Positions 7,901 to 15,860 of a stretch of DNA of 40,251 bases are shown here, piece after piece. The notes beneath the pieces were generated by a model, which saw only the letters and a list, made by a program, of their open reading frames with translations, was not told the origin of the DNA and ran no database searches. Positions within the stretch are counted from its first letter, which is position 1; every line of letters starts with the position of its first letter. A program made the position numbers and the translations under genes. Source of the DNA: a virus; the IMG/VR virus record IMGVR_UViG_3300033145_000513, positions 1-40,251 of that record. One strand, 5' to 3'.

Positions 7901-9775
7901 AAAGATGATGGCCCTGTTCAGCAAGCAATATTCAAGCCGCTTAACGAATCGGCTAATATGGAAGTCGAGGGGTTGGAAACGGTATATGACAAAATACATA
8001 CTATTTTCAAAGGAATCGATATCGGTGCGGTGTTAGGAAAAAAAGTTAAAATTAAGGGCTTACGAAGGCCTTTAGCGCGGAATGAAATGCTGGATATTTA
8101 TGCTTCTTCCTTTGACGATTACATGATCGGGCATCTTATTGAAAGTGGCGTGACGGATGAAATGATGTTTGATATAGAAAGAAAGCTGACAGATAAGGAA
8201 AAGGCGCTGGTGCATAAAATGTTTGAGTATTATGATAAGGATCAATATGAGAGGATTGATAAGGTTTTTTCAGAAATTCATGGCCGGCACATGACAAAGC
8301 GAGAAAATTATTTCCCTACGCAGCAGCTTGAAGGCGTGGGGGATCTTGAAGCTATTGAAATGGATGTTCAAACCAGGTCGAAATTCTTAAGATCCGGAGT
8401 GGCCCAGGGATTCACTAAAGAACAGACGGGGGGCAAACAGGCTTTTACAAAATTTGATTTTATTGGAAAGATCGTTCGGAATCTTGTTCAGACTGAACAT
8501 TACATATCTCATGCGAAGGCTATCAGGGATGTAAGTAAATATTTTAGAGATAAAAGGATTCGAAAAGCGGTCGTTGATAATTACGGTGAGCATGTTTATA
8601 ACCTTATGGATAAATGGATTCAGGATGTAGCCAGGGGCAGGGAAGAAGGATCTTTCAGTAAATCAGATCAATTTGTAAAGACGTTGCGTGGTAATTATGT
8701 TGTTTTTGCACTTTGGATGAATATGTCGTCAGTAATGAAGGCGCCGGCGTCATTTATGCAGGGGGCAGGATATATCGGACACAAAAACGCTTATAGGGCA
8801 TTAATGAAATTTTATCTTGATCCTTACGGGTCAATAGAATTTGCGAAAAATAAGTCTGTTCAAATGAAGCATCGGTCTTTTTCACAACAAAAAGAACTTG
8901 TTGAAATGATGTCTGAGCGAGGCGTTATTCGGCATTTCGGATCCGTTAAGCCTAAATTAAACAGAGAACAAATTAAAGAAATAAAACAGATGGTTAGGGA
9001 ATTTGGGATGCTTCCCTGGCAAATAGCCGATGTGTCAACGTCAACAATAATATGGCGGGGTGCTTATGATGCTGCGATTCGAGAACTTGGGCCGGCGGGA
9101 GAAACAGAGGCGATTCGGAGGGCCGATAAAGCTGTTCGGAGAACACAGCCCCAAAGCCGGCTAGTGGATCAGGCAGATGTTTTGAGATCTAATATTTGGA
9201 AAAAAGTTATGATGATTTTCAAGTCACAGCCGATTCAAAACTTTTCTTTGATTCATGATACATTTCAAAAATTTAAAAAATCTTTTCGTGGCAAAAAGGC
9301 GTGGGAAGCGTGGAAAAGTAAAGAAACAAAAAAGCATTCAATGAAACTTTTTTATTATCTTGTAACGGCAGGATTGCTTTTTGATACGTTAAGGCGGCAT
9401 CGACTTCCTAAAACATGGCAAGAGGTTGGATATGCAATATTGAATAATGCCTTTGGCGGGCTTCTTGGTATTGGGGATATTATTTCAAAAGTTGAATATC
9501 CTTGGGGATCCGCAAACGCTGTTGATGCTTTATGGGATTCTGTTTCAAAAGTTATTACATCGAAAAAAGGTAAAACAAAAATGAAGCATGCAATTAAGGC
9601 AGTTAGCCAGGTAAGGGGATATCCTTATGTGTCTGTTCACCGGGCAGCAACGCGCGAGAGTTTAAAGACTAAGATAATTGGTGGAAAAAGGGAAAAGAAA
9701 ATTGATACAGGCGGATTAAGGTTGCTGGAAGGATCTAAGAAGTCGGGTAAATCGAAATTAAGGTTGTTGCAATAA
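4976..9775 (+). CDS. Giant internal virion (DNA ejection) protein, 1599 aa
   Basis: This is the largest gene in the window. The N-terminal 150 residues are proline-rich and disordered. A hydrophobic stretch lies at about 201-228 (FAPLIVVGAVANP), followed by long charged helices up to about residue 1000. The C-terminal third is mixed alpha-helical and aromatic, with hydrophobic segments near residues 1457-1470 (FYYLVTAGLLFDTL) and 1483-1502. A motif around RADKAVRRTQPQSR near residue 1385 recalls the large polyvalent-protein domains of phage ejection proteins. Length and position suggest a protein injected with the DNA to form an envelope channel. I see no clear lysozyme or transglycosylase motif, although a divergent one cannot be excluded. 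Confidence 0.6.
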   Translation: MALRLLGDRQTEDPKSRLSLLDKTLTSKPISAAIDFLSGGQGKKPSAFDQFTPKPFFPEQKIIPPPSAFNQGIDFEAASKMLPKVGFEEPTPFTPSAIDKFFPIAKLTGQTEGLEIPGKAIPQLRKPPRKKDPIASAVDSIGKFFREPKEQSAARYNNINAISKLTGISLQDVNDNIKELSRNPNITGIKGGLSNEEYTGMVFAPLIVVGAVANPVNTIIGLGTFSALNKVVDLNEFVPSDASNEVKTAVEIADFVAKALATKGIMKYAKGNAGSIAENFTKKKITELIPGKRVKIPAKEVFDSLRGEGKGQDVEFLKTLEQITGDKRAIRNAMKKGVDIEIPAEEISRMVDRPWWSGFKKVIAKIDLPLKGLSIEDVSGKGEKLPQKIFDAEGKKIPLKVGPPSAEILAAVGEKPKPKLWTEHPLVKAELTLEMAEELGQKTPEELQEVLNQPVSKAIKDEAKRLLEAPPVKPPKKPPVAEGAEEPEEFDWDKFKKDFPDAKVSTMDDIVKEHYLKLPQSEKDRLFGDFDPFEKQEPAIEEEFKDFSDKQLVKELSNLVSNFEAPQTIKDLEGNYSRLSSGFLPDFSEKGYTPEYLQKIYKKYTEGSKLTEKEAEDLVFTLNSFKGMFGIEESKKIPDMVTVKDIRKSKANKQIVNKIAKALKRQVAPGKVKGIVREKTGLEKKEALSVSDKQALKEGLKKEAKGGRAGARAAKKEEAAKFKAVVKEKGEALKRKGVMNVLKYDIIARDVATGDFAKMEAKLKSRLERLEKKSQAGLLKEDIRRRSELARLKEFFQNKELRQAARKRLSDDIKRMLKDIKAAPTKNIPIEYKDAIEEIKDAIDFDEVKLSKILRQSKLAKFVENPELLKRIKELDDIDSGNMSIGDLRQVHDLIETLQHEGLHGDKLLTLKKEHSFDAIVEEGSSAIKGSGGIDNIPNVEKIEKGWFQKSVEWKSNYLAENRPPETIIEQFDDYKDDGPVQQAIFKPLNESANMEVEGLETVYDKIHTIFKGIDIGAVLGKKVKIKGLRRPLARNEMLDIYASSFDDYMIGHLIESGVTDEMMFDIERKLTDKEKALVHKMFEYYDKDQYERIDKVFSEIHGRHMTKRENYFPTQQLEGVGDLEAIEMDVQTRSKFLRSGVAQGFTKEQTGGKQAFTKFDFIGKIVRNLVQTEHYISHAKAIRDVSKYFRDKRIRKAVVDNYGEHVYNLMDKWIQDVARGREEGSFSKSDQFVKTLRGNYVVFALWMNMSSVMKAPASFMQGAGYIGHKNAYRALMKFYLDPYGSIEFAKNKSVQMKHRSFSQQKELVEMMSERGVIRHFGSVKPKLNREQIKEIKQMVREFGMLPWQIADVSTSTIIWRGAYDAAIRELGPAGETEAIRRADKAVRRTQPQSRLVDQADVLRSNIWKKVMMIFKSQPIQNFSLIHDTFQKFKKSFRGKKAWEAWKSKETKKHSMKLFYYLVTAGLLFDTLRRHRLPKTWQEVGYAILNNAFGGLLGIGDIISKVEYPWGSANAVDALWDSVSKVITSKKGKTKMKHAIKAVSQVRGYPYVSVHRAATRESLKTKIIGGKREKKIDTGGLRLLEGSKKSGKSKLRLLQ

Positions 9776-9830
9776 CCCCCCCCCGCCAAATGTAAAAATT
9801 GGTGGCAAAGTTTATTCTAAAAATCGATAT
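9776..9830 (+). other. C9 tract and weak hairpin in a gene gap
   Basis: After the giant gene there are nine consecutive C residues (9776-9784), then a hairpin, CCGCCAA pairing with TTGGTGG (one wobble) around a nine-base loop. No U-run follows, so it is a poor intrinsic terminator. The homopolymer is a likely place for sequencing length error, but it lies outside the major frames. Confidence 0.4.
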
Positions 9831-9968
9831 GTGGTGTTCTTGATTCATAGATATGAAAGCCTTTTAATCTTTCACGACAAAGTTGGTGTTTATTTAGAGG
9901 GAAACAAAAAAAAATTATATAATGAGTGGTTTGAAAAACTTATTGAATACAAAGAGAAGTCTGGATAA
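9831..9968 (+). CDS. Possible small protein overlapping the next gene
   Basis: A frame opening at GTG 9831 (or 9834) encodes 45 residues (HRYESLLIFHDKVGVYLEGNKK is its core) with a plausible mixed hydrophobic and charged composition. The same frame is open further upstream, to about 9785, without an ATG. It ends at TAA 9966-9968, just before the preferred ATG (9985) of the ligase-like gene. No clear ribosome site was found. It may be a truncated remnant of a longer gene. Confidence 0.3.
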   Translation: MVFLIHRYESLLIFHDKVGVYLEGNKKKLYNEWFEKLIEYKEKSG

Positions 9969-9984
9969 AAACAAAGAAGCCAAA

Positions 9985-11229
9985 ATGAACAAATATATTA
10001 GCCGGATATTAGCCTTTGCATTATTTTTTATTCCATTATGCGGCAGTCTTGTTTTAGGGCCGTGGATAGGGATTGCGGACACTACGGCAGCCAAAGAATT
10101 TTTTGTGATCATGGTTATCCTTTCTATCACTATATTGGCAGTATCAGATAGAGAGTGCCAACAAATATCGGTTAAAGGAGTGACAAACCGTCCACTTTAT
10201 GCGTTGTTGTTTTTTCTGCCGTTCTCTTATTACTGCTCCCCGCCTATTCAATTACAATATTACCATGAGAATTTGGGGGGAATCTGGATATGGGAATCAA
10301 TGGCTTGGGTGTTCTTTTATTGGATTCTATATGAAATTTTAAGAAGGGTAAATTTTAATAAAAAGCTGGTAATTAAAGCGATCCTGTGGTCGGCCTCAAT
10401 AACGTCAGTATATGCCTGTGTTCAAATAATGAACATAGATCAATTTCAATTTGTGCGTCATAACTCCTGGATTGGATCACCAGCCGCAAAGCACATTACC
10501 GGCATGATAGGCTGCCCGACCTATCTCGCAATTTGGCTGGTAATGTGCTTCCCCTTTATATTGGCATATGGGAAATGGCCCCTGTGGATATTAGCTGGGT
10601 TTGTAATCGTTTCAACAAAAAGTGATATTGGGATAGGGGGTCTGACTCTGATGGCTGTTCTTTGGCCTGCGTTTAGGGCTAAGAAAAAAATCTGGCTATA
10701 TTTGATAGCAGGGGTCGCCATATTGACAATCGTCCTCCTGGCATTAACCTGGCGCGAAATTAAGCCGAAGATAACAGATAACGGAAGATTTGGAATCTGG
10801 GCGGCTGTGATTGAAGATATACAGGCGCCTTGCATTCTTGTTCCTATAATGCCGAATATGACAAATCGTCAAAAACTCGAATTTGAAAACATGAACAAGA
10901 GGACTTACGCGCTAACCGGCCGCGGGTTAGGTAGTTTTCCCTATATATTCGGGGCTAAGTATACAACACCGTTTGAATCGGCACACAATGAATATTTGGA
11001 GATCCCATATTCGATCGGGTTATTTGGGTTGATTATCTTTATGTCAGCCATGCTGTATCTTTTGTGGATCTCTTTTGAGGCCGCCAGGGGGGATCTGTTT
11101 TTGTCTGCCTGTTATTGCTCTTTTGTGTTTTCTGCGATCGCGGCGTTCGGTGTGCCGATTTGGCATGTGGAGCCTTTGAGGTTTTATTCTGCAACAATGT
11201 TTATTTTCCTTTCCAGCTATAAAAAATAA
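9985..11229 (+). CDS. O-antigen ligase/polymerase-like membrane protein (Wzy_C / WaaL type)
   Basis: About 414 residues with ten or more hydrophobic segments spread along the chain. Near the C-terminus it has the signature GRGLGSF followed by AHNEYLEIPYSIGLFGLI, which is the loop-plus-helix pattern of the O-antigen ligase/Wzy polymerase superfamily. Those enzymes move or polymerise undecaprenyl-linked glycans on the outer face of the inner membrane. The start at 9985 gives a hydrophobic N-terminus directly. An upstream ATG at 9922 would add 21 polar residues and overlap the small frame before it. The gene stands alone between the ejection genes and the regulator. A role in altering host surface glycan (serotype conversion, exclusion of other phages) is inferred. 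GATC content is like the backbone. Confidence 0.75.
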   Translation: MNKYISRILAFALFFIPLCGSLVLGPWIGIADTTAAKEFFVIMVILSITILAVSDRECQQISVKGVTNRPLYALLFFLPFSYYCSPPIQLQYYHENLGGIWIWESMAWVFFYWILYEILRRVNFNKKLVIKAILWSASITSVYACVQIMNIDQFQFVRHNSWIGSPAAKHITGMIGCPTYLAIWLVMCFPFILAYGKWPLWILAGFVIVSTKSDIGIGGLTLMAVLWPAFRAKKKIWLYLIAGVAILTIVLLALTWREIKPKITDNGRFGIWAAVIEDIQAPCILVPIMPNMTNRQKLEFENMNKRTYALTGRGLGSFPYIFGAKYTTPFESAHNEYLEIPYSIGLFGLIIFMSAMLYLLWISFEAARGDLFLSACYCSFVFSAIAAFGVPIWHVEPLRFYSATMFIFLSSYKK

Positions 11230-11242
11230 TTTAAAAAATGTA

Positions 11243-11270
11243 TTGACAAACGTGTTGCAAGTGTTATGCT
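11243..11270 (+). promoter_or_regulatory. Sigma70-type promoter before the RHH gene
   Basis: TTGACA (11243-11248) matches the -35 consensus exactly, and TATGCT (11265-11270) serves as -10 with a 16-base spacer. The spacer holds a direct repeat GTGTT-GCAA-GTGTT that could be an operator for the small regulator encoded immediately downstream. The promoter begins the run of recombination and replication genes. Confidence 0.65.
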
Positions 11271-11292
11271 TTAAAAGAAAGGGGGATGGATT

Positions 11293-11433
11293 ATGGCAAA
11301 GGATACGCAATTAGTTGTAAGAATCACTGACGAGCAAAAGAAGGAAATGCAAAAAGTAAGCGAAGAACTGAAATTTAATTCACTTTCTGAATTTATTTTA
11401 TTTTTATGGACAAAGTTTAAATCGGAAAGATAG
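11293..11433 (+). CDS. Ribbon-helix-helix DNA-binding protein
   Basis: This 46-residue protein starts at ATG 11293 behind a strong GGGGGA site. The pattern TQLVVRITDEQKKEMQKVSEEL followed by a second helix FNSLSEFILFLW is the classic Arc/CopG ribbon-helix-helix layout: one short strand that reads DNA as a dimer, then two helices. It lies directly behind the promoter at 11243 and ahead of the recombination genes, so it is a candidate autoregulator of this operon. The target site is not proven; repeats in the promoter spacer are candidates. Confidence 0.75.
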   Translation: MAKDTQLVVRITDEQKKEMQKVSEELKFNSLSEFILFLWTKFKSER

Positions 11434-11443
11434 GGGTTGTCTG

Positions 11444-11722
11444 ATGAAAAGAAAAATTAAAAAAACACGAAAAGAAATTAAAATTGAAAAACTTATTAAA
11501 TTATTTAAAAATGAAGTGCGATATTTAAACAAGCATTATAAAATTCCGCGGAATGATAATTTAACTGGCTTATATAGGAGGGTGGGGAAAGTTTGCGAAA
11601 TATATGACGTTAAGACTGATGAACAATTTAAAACTGTTATTGGGTTATGTTATCATTATTGGCTATTTAGTTTCATATGCGGAACACAAGAAATCAAAAA
11701 ATTATTCAATTGTATCAAATAA
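11444..11722 (+). CDS. Hypothetical basic protein, 92 aa
   Basis: Starts ten bases after the regulator's stop with a GGGGTTG-type site. The N-terminal 35 residues are strongly lysine-rich and helical; the C-terminal part is aromatic and hydrophobic with cysteines (GLCYHYWLFSFICG). No family is recognised. Co-directional position between the regulator and the ATPase suggests early expression. Confidence 0.6.
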   Translation: MKRKIKKTRKEIKIEKLIKLFKNEVRYLNKHYKIPRNDNLTGLYRRVGKVCEIYDVKTDEQFKTVIGLCYHYWLFSFICGTQEIKKLFNCIK

Positions 11723-11752
11723 TTTAGGTCAAAACAAAAAGGGGGCCGGATA

Positions 11753-13183
11753 ATGAAAGTATCAAAGTTTAGAATCAAGAATATGTTTGGGATCAAGGAG
11801 TTTGAGGCAAACGGAAAGAGTATTGAATTAGCCGGGGACAACGCAACCGGAAAGACATCGGTCATAGATGCTTTCCGTTTTTGTTTGCAGAACAAATCAG
11901 ATCGGGATTTTATTATAAGGAAGGGCCAAGAAGAAGGCGAAGTTATTATTGAAACCGACACGGGAATCCATGTGCATCGGAAAGTAAGAACCCATAAAGC
12001 AGATTACAAATCTATAAAGGAAGCGGGCGTTAAGGGAGAAAAGACAGAATCCTTTTTGCGTCAGATTTTCACCACATTACAGCTTAATCCAATCGAATTT
12101 TGCTTACTAACAAAAGACGAACAGAACCGGATTGTGTTAGATCTCATTGAATTTGCCTGGGATATGAATTGGATCAGGGATCAGTTTGGCGAAATCGTTC
12201 CAGACATCAATTACGAACAAAATATCCTTTGCGTTCTCCATGATATCCAGGCAGACGAAGGATATTATTTTATGAAGCGCCAGGATCTAAACAGGGATGC
12301 CAGGCACAAATCAGCATTTGTGACAGAAATAGGATCCAAATTGCCGGACAAGTATAATGCTGCAAAATGGGAAAAGGTCAGCGCGGGTGAACTTTACAAG
12401 AAGATCCAGCGGGTCCAGAGTGAAAACGGAGAGATCGAAAGAGCAAAAGCGATCGTAGAAAACCGAGATAATAAGTGCCGGAGGTTTCAGGCTGATTTTG
12501 AAATCGAAATTGGGGCGATATTAACAGAAACAAACGCAGAGGGGCAACGCCTAAAGGATGAAATCAAGGATCTTGAAGCCAGAATCAAGTCATGTAGGGA
12601 AGAACAGACGGGGTTAAAAGAACGCCAAGAGTCACGCAACACACTTGCAAAAGCTGAATATGATAAGAACGTAGCGCAGTTTGACGGAGAGGTTAAGGAT
12701 CACATCGAAATTGCGAAAAAAGAAATAATGCCTTTCGCTGAAATGCAAGAGGAAGCAGATCATATCGAAAAGATGAAGGCTTTTATTAATGAATATAAAA
12801 GCATGAAGGAATACGAAGAACAAGTCGAGAAGTTGACCGAAGAATCTGCCTTTATTACAGCCAAGATTGAGCATGCGCGCACGTTGCCAGGCATGATCCT
12901 AGAAACATGCAAGATTCCGGTCGCTGGCTTAACCGTTGTCAATGGGATTCCGCTGATCAATGGCCTGCCTATTTCAAATTTATCCGATGGCGAGAAGTTT
13001 GATCTTTGCATCGATATTACAACGCAGAAAGAAAGCTCACTTGAGATCATATTGCTTGACGGTGTTGAAAAATGGTCAGAAGTAAACCGCAAAAGAAATT
13101 ATAACAAGCTGAAAGCAAAGGGCGTTCAGTTTATTGCAACAAGGACAACGGATGATAAAGATTTGACGGTAATTCAGTTATGA
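11753..13183 (+). CDS. RecF/SMC-like AAA ATPase
   Basis: This 476-residue protein has a Walker A motif GDNATGKTS at residues 28-36, a central coiled coil (about 205-395), an ABC-type signature LSDGEKF near residue 409, and a Walker B-like strand LEIILLDGVEKW near 430. This head-coil-head layout is that of RecF/RecN/SbcC-type ATPases. A zinc hook (CxxC) is not evident in the coiled coil. Such phage proteins are usually found beside RecT or exonuclease genes and are thought to support recombination or end processing. Here RecT and a PD-(D/E)xK exonuclease follow. A GGGGGCCGG site precedes the ATG. Confidence 0.8.
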   Translation: MKVSKFRIKNMFGIKEFEANGKSIELAGDNATGKTSVIDAFRFCLQNKSDRDFIIRKGQEEGEVIIETDTGIHVHRKVRTHKADYKSIKEAGVKGEKTESFLRQIFTTLQLNPIEFCLLTKDEQNRIVLDLIEFAWDMNWIRDQFGEIVPDINYEQNILCVLHDIQADEGYYFMKRQDLNRDARHKSAFVTEIGSKLPDKYNAAKWEKVSAGELYKKIQRVQSENGEIERAKAIVENRDNKCRRFQADFEIEIGAILTETNAEGQRLKDEIKDLEARIKSCREEQTGLKERQESRNTLAKAEYDKNVAQFDGEVKDHIEIAKKEIMPFAEMQEEADHIEKMKAFINEYKSMKEYEEQVEKLTEESAFITAKIEHARTLPGMILETCKIPVAGLTVVNGIPLINGLPISNLSDGEKFDLCIDITTQKESSLEIILLDGVEKWSEVNRKRNYNKLKAKGVQFIATRTTDDKDLTVIQL

Positions 13184-13380
13184 CATGGCAACAAAAAAAC
13201 AACTTGAAGAAAACAGCCCGGTGGATCATAGCCGTTTTTGTAATGGGATATTTTTTTGCTGAGGTTGTGAATCGTCAGGATAAGATTGTTAAGCAGCAAG
13301 AGGCTGATTTTGTAAAAAGACTGGAAGTTTCAAAACAATTTGATTTAACAATGCAGGAAATAACGAGGGGGGAATTATGA
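13180..13380 (+). CDS. Small single-pass membrane protein
   Basis: A 66-residue product overlapping the ATPase gene by four bases (ATGA). One hydrophobic helix at about residues 14-30 (WIIAVFVMGYFFAEVV) is followed by a charged, coiled-coil-like tail. Its stop overlaps the ATG of the RecT gene. No known family. It may anchor a recombination complex at the membrane or act as a small inhibitor; both ideas are inference. Confidence 0.65.
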   Translation: MTWQQKNNLKKTARWIIAVFVMGYFFAEVVNRQDKIVKQQEADFVKRLEVSKQFDLTMQEITRGEL

Positions 13381-14240
13381 CAAATGAAATTGCGACAAAA
13401 TTGCAGTTAGTAGGAAATAATTTGAAGGAATTGCTGGACAAAAAAGCTTCGGCATTACCAAAAAATTTTAATGAAACTCGTTTTCTGCAAAACTGCTTGA
13501 CGGTATTGACCGAAACCGAAGGCATTGAAAAATGCGTTCCGCAGGACGTTGCAAAGGTTATGTTGAAGGGTGCATTTTTAGGGTTGGATTTTTTTAACAA
13601 GGAATGTTACGCGATTATTTATGCCGGAACAGTTAAGTTTCAAACTGATTATAAGGGGGATATAAAAGTATCAAAGCGATGGGCTACCAGAGCCATAAAG
13701 GATATATACGCTAAACTCGTGAAAGAAGATGATCAATTTGAAATATTTATCAAGGAAGGAAAGCAGATAATAAACTTTAAACCGATCCCGTTTAATAACA
13801 AAAAAACTGTTGGTGCTTTTGCTATTGTGTATTTCGAGGATGGTTCGATGTCTTATGACACAATGAGCGTCGAAGAAATCGAAGAAACCAAACAAAATTA
13901 CGCAAAAAAAAATAAGGAAGGAAAATTCTCTCCATCTTGGAGAAAGTCACCGGGGGAAATGCAGAAAAAAACCGTCTTGCACAGAATATGCAAGTTAATT
14001 GACATTGATTTTGACAATGAAGATCAGCGCAAGGCGTTCGAGGAAGGCGGGGATTTTGATAAAAAGAAGATTAAGGAAACGATCGATGTCGAAGCTGTCA
14101 AGGATCCATTTGATGTCAAGCAAGAAGAAACGCCAGACGCTCAACCCAGTCCGGAGTATCTTAAAATAAAAAAAGAGAATCCTGAATATGAGGATTGGCA
14201 AATTCAAGCAATCCTAAAGGAGCAAAATGAAACTAAATAG
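13377..14240 (+). CDS. recT: RecT-family single-strand annealing protein
   Basis: This 287-residue protein matches the RecT layout: a helical N-terminus, then a core with LKGAFLGLDFFNKECYAII, KFQTDYKGDIKVSKR, a GAFAIVYFEDGS strand pair and the WRKSPGEMQKKTVLHRIC segment. An acidic low-complexity C-terminus follows. RecT proteins anneal single strands and pair with a 5'-3' exonuclease, which here is the next gene (overlap of 14 bases). Length is normal for the family. The start at 13377 follows a GAGGGGGG site and overlaps the previous stop. Confidence 0.88.
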   Translation: MTNEIATKLQLVGNNLKELLDKKASALPKNFNETRFLQNCLTVLTETEGIEKCVPQDVAKVMLKGAFLGLDFFNKECYAIIYAGTVKFQTDYKGDIKVSKRWATRAIKDIYAKLVKEDDQFEIFIKEGKQIINFKPIPFNNKKTVGAFAIVYFEDGSMSYDTMSVEEIEETKQNYAKKNKEGKFSPSWRKSPGEMQKKTVLHRICKLIDIDFDNEDQRKAFEEGGDFDKKKIKETIDVEAVKDPFDVKQEETPDAQPSPEYLKIKKENPEYEDWQIQAILKEQNETK

Positions 14241-15024
14241 CTCCAATTACTTTTCAAAAGAAGCGATGCAGGAATACTTCAGCGTGTCCCAATATAAGGA
14301 TTTCGTGGGATCTCTGGGGCGCAAGGGATGTGAGGCAATGGCCCTGGCTAAGATGCGGGGTGAGTGGGAAATGGAAATGACTACTCCTTTGCTGGTAGGA
14401 TCCTATGTTGATGCACACTTTGAGGGTACGTTAGATGTATTCAAAGCGCAACATCCGGAGATCTTAAAAAAGGATAGATCGTTACTGTCTACTTATGTCC
14501 AGGCAGATGATATAATCGCCAGGATCGAAAGGGATCCTTATTTTATGAAATACATGGATGGAGAGAAGCAGCGCATATTTACGGGAGAAATCTTCGGTGT
14601 AAAATGGAAATGCAAAATCGATTCGCTGGATCCTAATGTCCACATCACAGATCTAAAAATTATGCGCGAAATAAGAAAGGCGCATTGGGTTAGGGATTAT
14701 GGCCACATGTCATTTATCCAATTCTGGGGATATGATTTGCAGGCGGCCATTTATCAAGAAATAGTTGCGCAGAACATCCAGGCAACACTTCCTTTTTTTA
14801 TTGCCGCAGCATCGAAAGAAAAGGTTACTGATATTGAAATCATAGGATTCACACAGCAAGAGCTTGACGATGTTTTGTCAACGATCGAGCCTAATATAAA
14901 AAGGATCGTCCAGTTAAAAAAAGGCGAAGTTGAGCCAGATCGGTGCGGGTCTTGTGATTATTGCAAGCTCACAAAAGTTTTAACAAAGCCGATTCACCAT
15001 AGCTTATTATTACTGGATATTTAA
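14227..15024 (+). CDS. PD-(D/E)xK exonuclease (Cas4/YqaJ/RecE-like), RecT partner
   Basis: This 265-residue protein contains the nuclease core pattern GVKWKCKIDSLDP, then ITDLKI (the catalytic D and DxK part), and a QxxxY-type helix (YDLQAAIYQEI) typical of RecB/Cas4/lambda-exonuclease relatives. The C-terminus holds CGSCDYC, possibly half of an iron-sulphur or zinc site as in Cas4-like enzymes. It follows RecT with a small overlap, as standard for phage two-component recombination systems, and would make the 3' single strands that RecT anneals. Confidence 0.8.
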   Translation: MKLNSSNYFSKEAMQEYFSVSQYKDFVGSLGRKGCEAMALAKMRGEWEMEMTTPLLVGSYVDAHFEGTLDVFKAQHPEILKKDRSLLSTYVQADDIIARIERDPYFMKYMDGEKQRIFTGEIFGVKWKCKIDSLDPNVHITDLKIMREIRKAHWVRDYGHMSFIQFWGYDLQAAIYQEIVAQNIQATLPFFIAAASKEKVTDIEIIGFTQQELDDVLSTIEPNIKRIVQLKKGEVEPDRCGSCDYCKLTKVLTKPIHHSLLLLDI

Positions 15025-15025
15025 A

Positions 15026-15325
15026 ATGCCAGCACACATAAACAGCATAGTATCAAAAAAGCAGTTAAAAGTTAAAGGAAAGCATAACCGCATTCTTCAA
15101 GTACATCATATCGCAGCCCGACCTCTTACGGATAGAGAGGTTAAAATTCTTGGGAAGTTTGATGATATGAATGAGTGTCGCCCGCGCATCACAGAATTAA
15201 CACAGATGATTCCTCCGCGGCTTGAAGAATGCGGGACTGTTAAATGTGTCGTTACAAAAAAACAAGTTAGGCAAACAAGGCTTATTTTTGAAATGCCAGG
15301 GGAAATACAGAAGGAGTTATTTTAA
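15026..15325 (+). CDS. Hypothetical protein, 99 aa
   Basis: Begins one base after the exonuclease stop. Basic N-terminal half (KKQLKVKGKHNRILQVHH) with two cysteines later in the chain. The stop overlaps the ATG of the next gene. No family is recognised. Location suggests an accessory protein of the recombination set. Confidence 0.6.
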   Translation: MPAHINSIVSKKQLKVKGKHNRILQVHHIAARPLTDREVKILGKFDDMNECRPRITELTQMIPPRLEECGTVKCVVTKKQVRQTRLIFEMPGEIQKELF

Positions 15326-15498
15326 TGACAGGCTGGCGTAAAACTGTTTTATGGCATACGCTCTGGATAGCATCTATATTTATTTTATTGGTGCTTGTAT
15401 TCTTCAAAGGAATTTCTATGCAAAAGAATAAAACTGAATTATATCAAAGGGTTAAGGCAATAGAAATAATACTCAAAAAAGGGGGGATATGTGAATAA
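15325..15498 (+). CDS. Small single-pass membrane protein
   Basis: A 57-residue frame starts at ATG 15325 (TAATG overlap with the previous stop, AAGGAG upstream). It has a clear hydrophobic helix at about residues 13-31 (WIASIFILLVLVFF) and a lysine-rich tail. The end overlaps the GTG of the next gene. A holin-like or anchor role is possible but unproven. Confidence 0.55.
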   Translation: MTGWRKTVLWHTLWIASIFILLVLVFFKGISMQKNKTELYQRVKAIEIILKKGGICE

Positions 15499-15823
15499 AA
15501 AAGGTGAAGTAAGTATAGGGGATTTGACTGGACTTGTGGCATTGCTGCTTGTCATTACAGTTATTGTTATTACGCAGTTGCAATTTAGGGGATGGGAAAA
15601 AGTGACGAAGGAATTAAAAATAGAACAAAAATATATTTTTACAGCAGTAAGCACATTGTCTGATATAACAACGGGACTTAGAGAGGCAGACGTGTATAGC
15701 GCTTTTGAATTTAAACAATTAAAAAATCAATTAGACAAACACGAAGCATCGATCCATTATGGAAGGCCAACGCGTCAAGAGAAAGATGCACAACGAGCCG
15801 CACGAAAGGCTCTTGCTAAATAA
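15491..15823 (+). CDS. Membrane-anchored hypothetical protein, 110 aa
   Basis: Starts at GTG 15491 with GGGGGG just upstream. One hydrophobic segment (about residues 11-28, LTGLVALLLVITVIVITQL) is followed by a helical charged cytoplasmic or periplasmic domain. With the preceding gene it forms a pair of small membrane proteins. An Rz-like spanin arrangement was considered but there is no lipoprotein partner here. Function unknown. Confidence 0.6.
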   Translation: MNKKGEVSIGDLTGLVALLLVITVIVITQLQFRGWEKVTKELKIEQKYIFTAVSTLSDITTGLREADVYSAFEFKQLKNQLDKHEASIHYGRPTRQEKDAQRAARKALAK

Positions 15824-15860
15824 ATCCTAAAAACGAAAACAGAAAGCTCGGGGTAAAAAA

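Noticed and set aside
9785-9808. Intrinsic terminator after the giant gene
   Set aside because: The stem has one wobble, a nine-base loop and no U-run.
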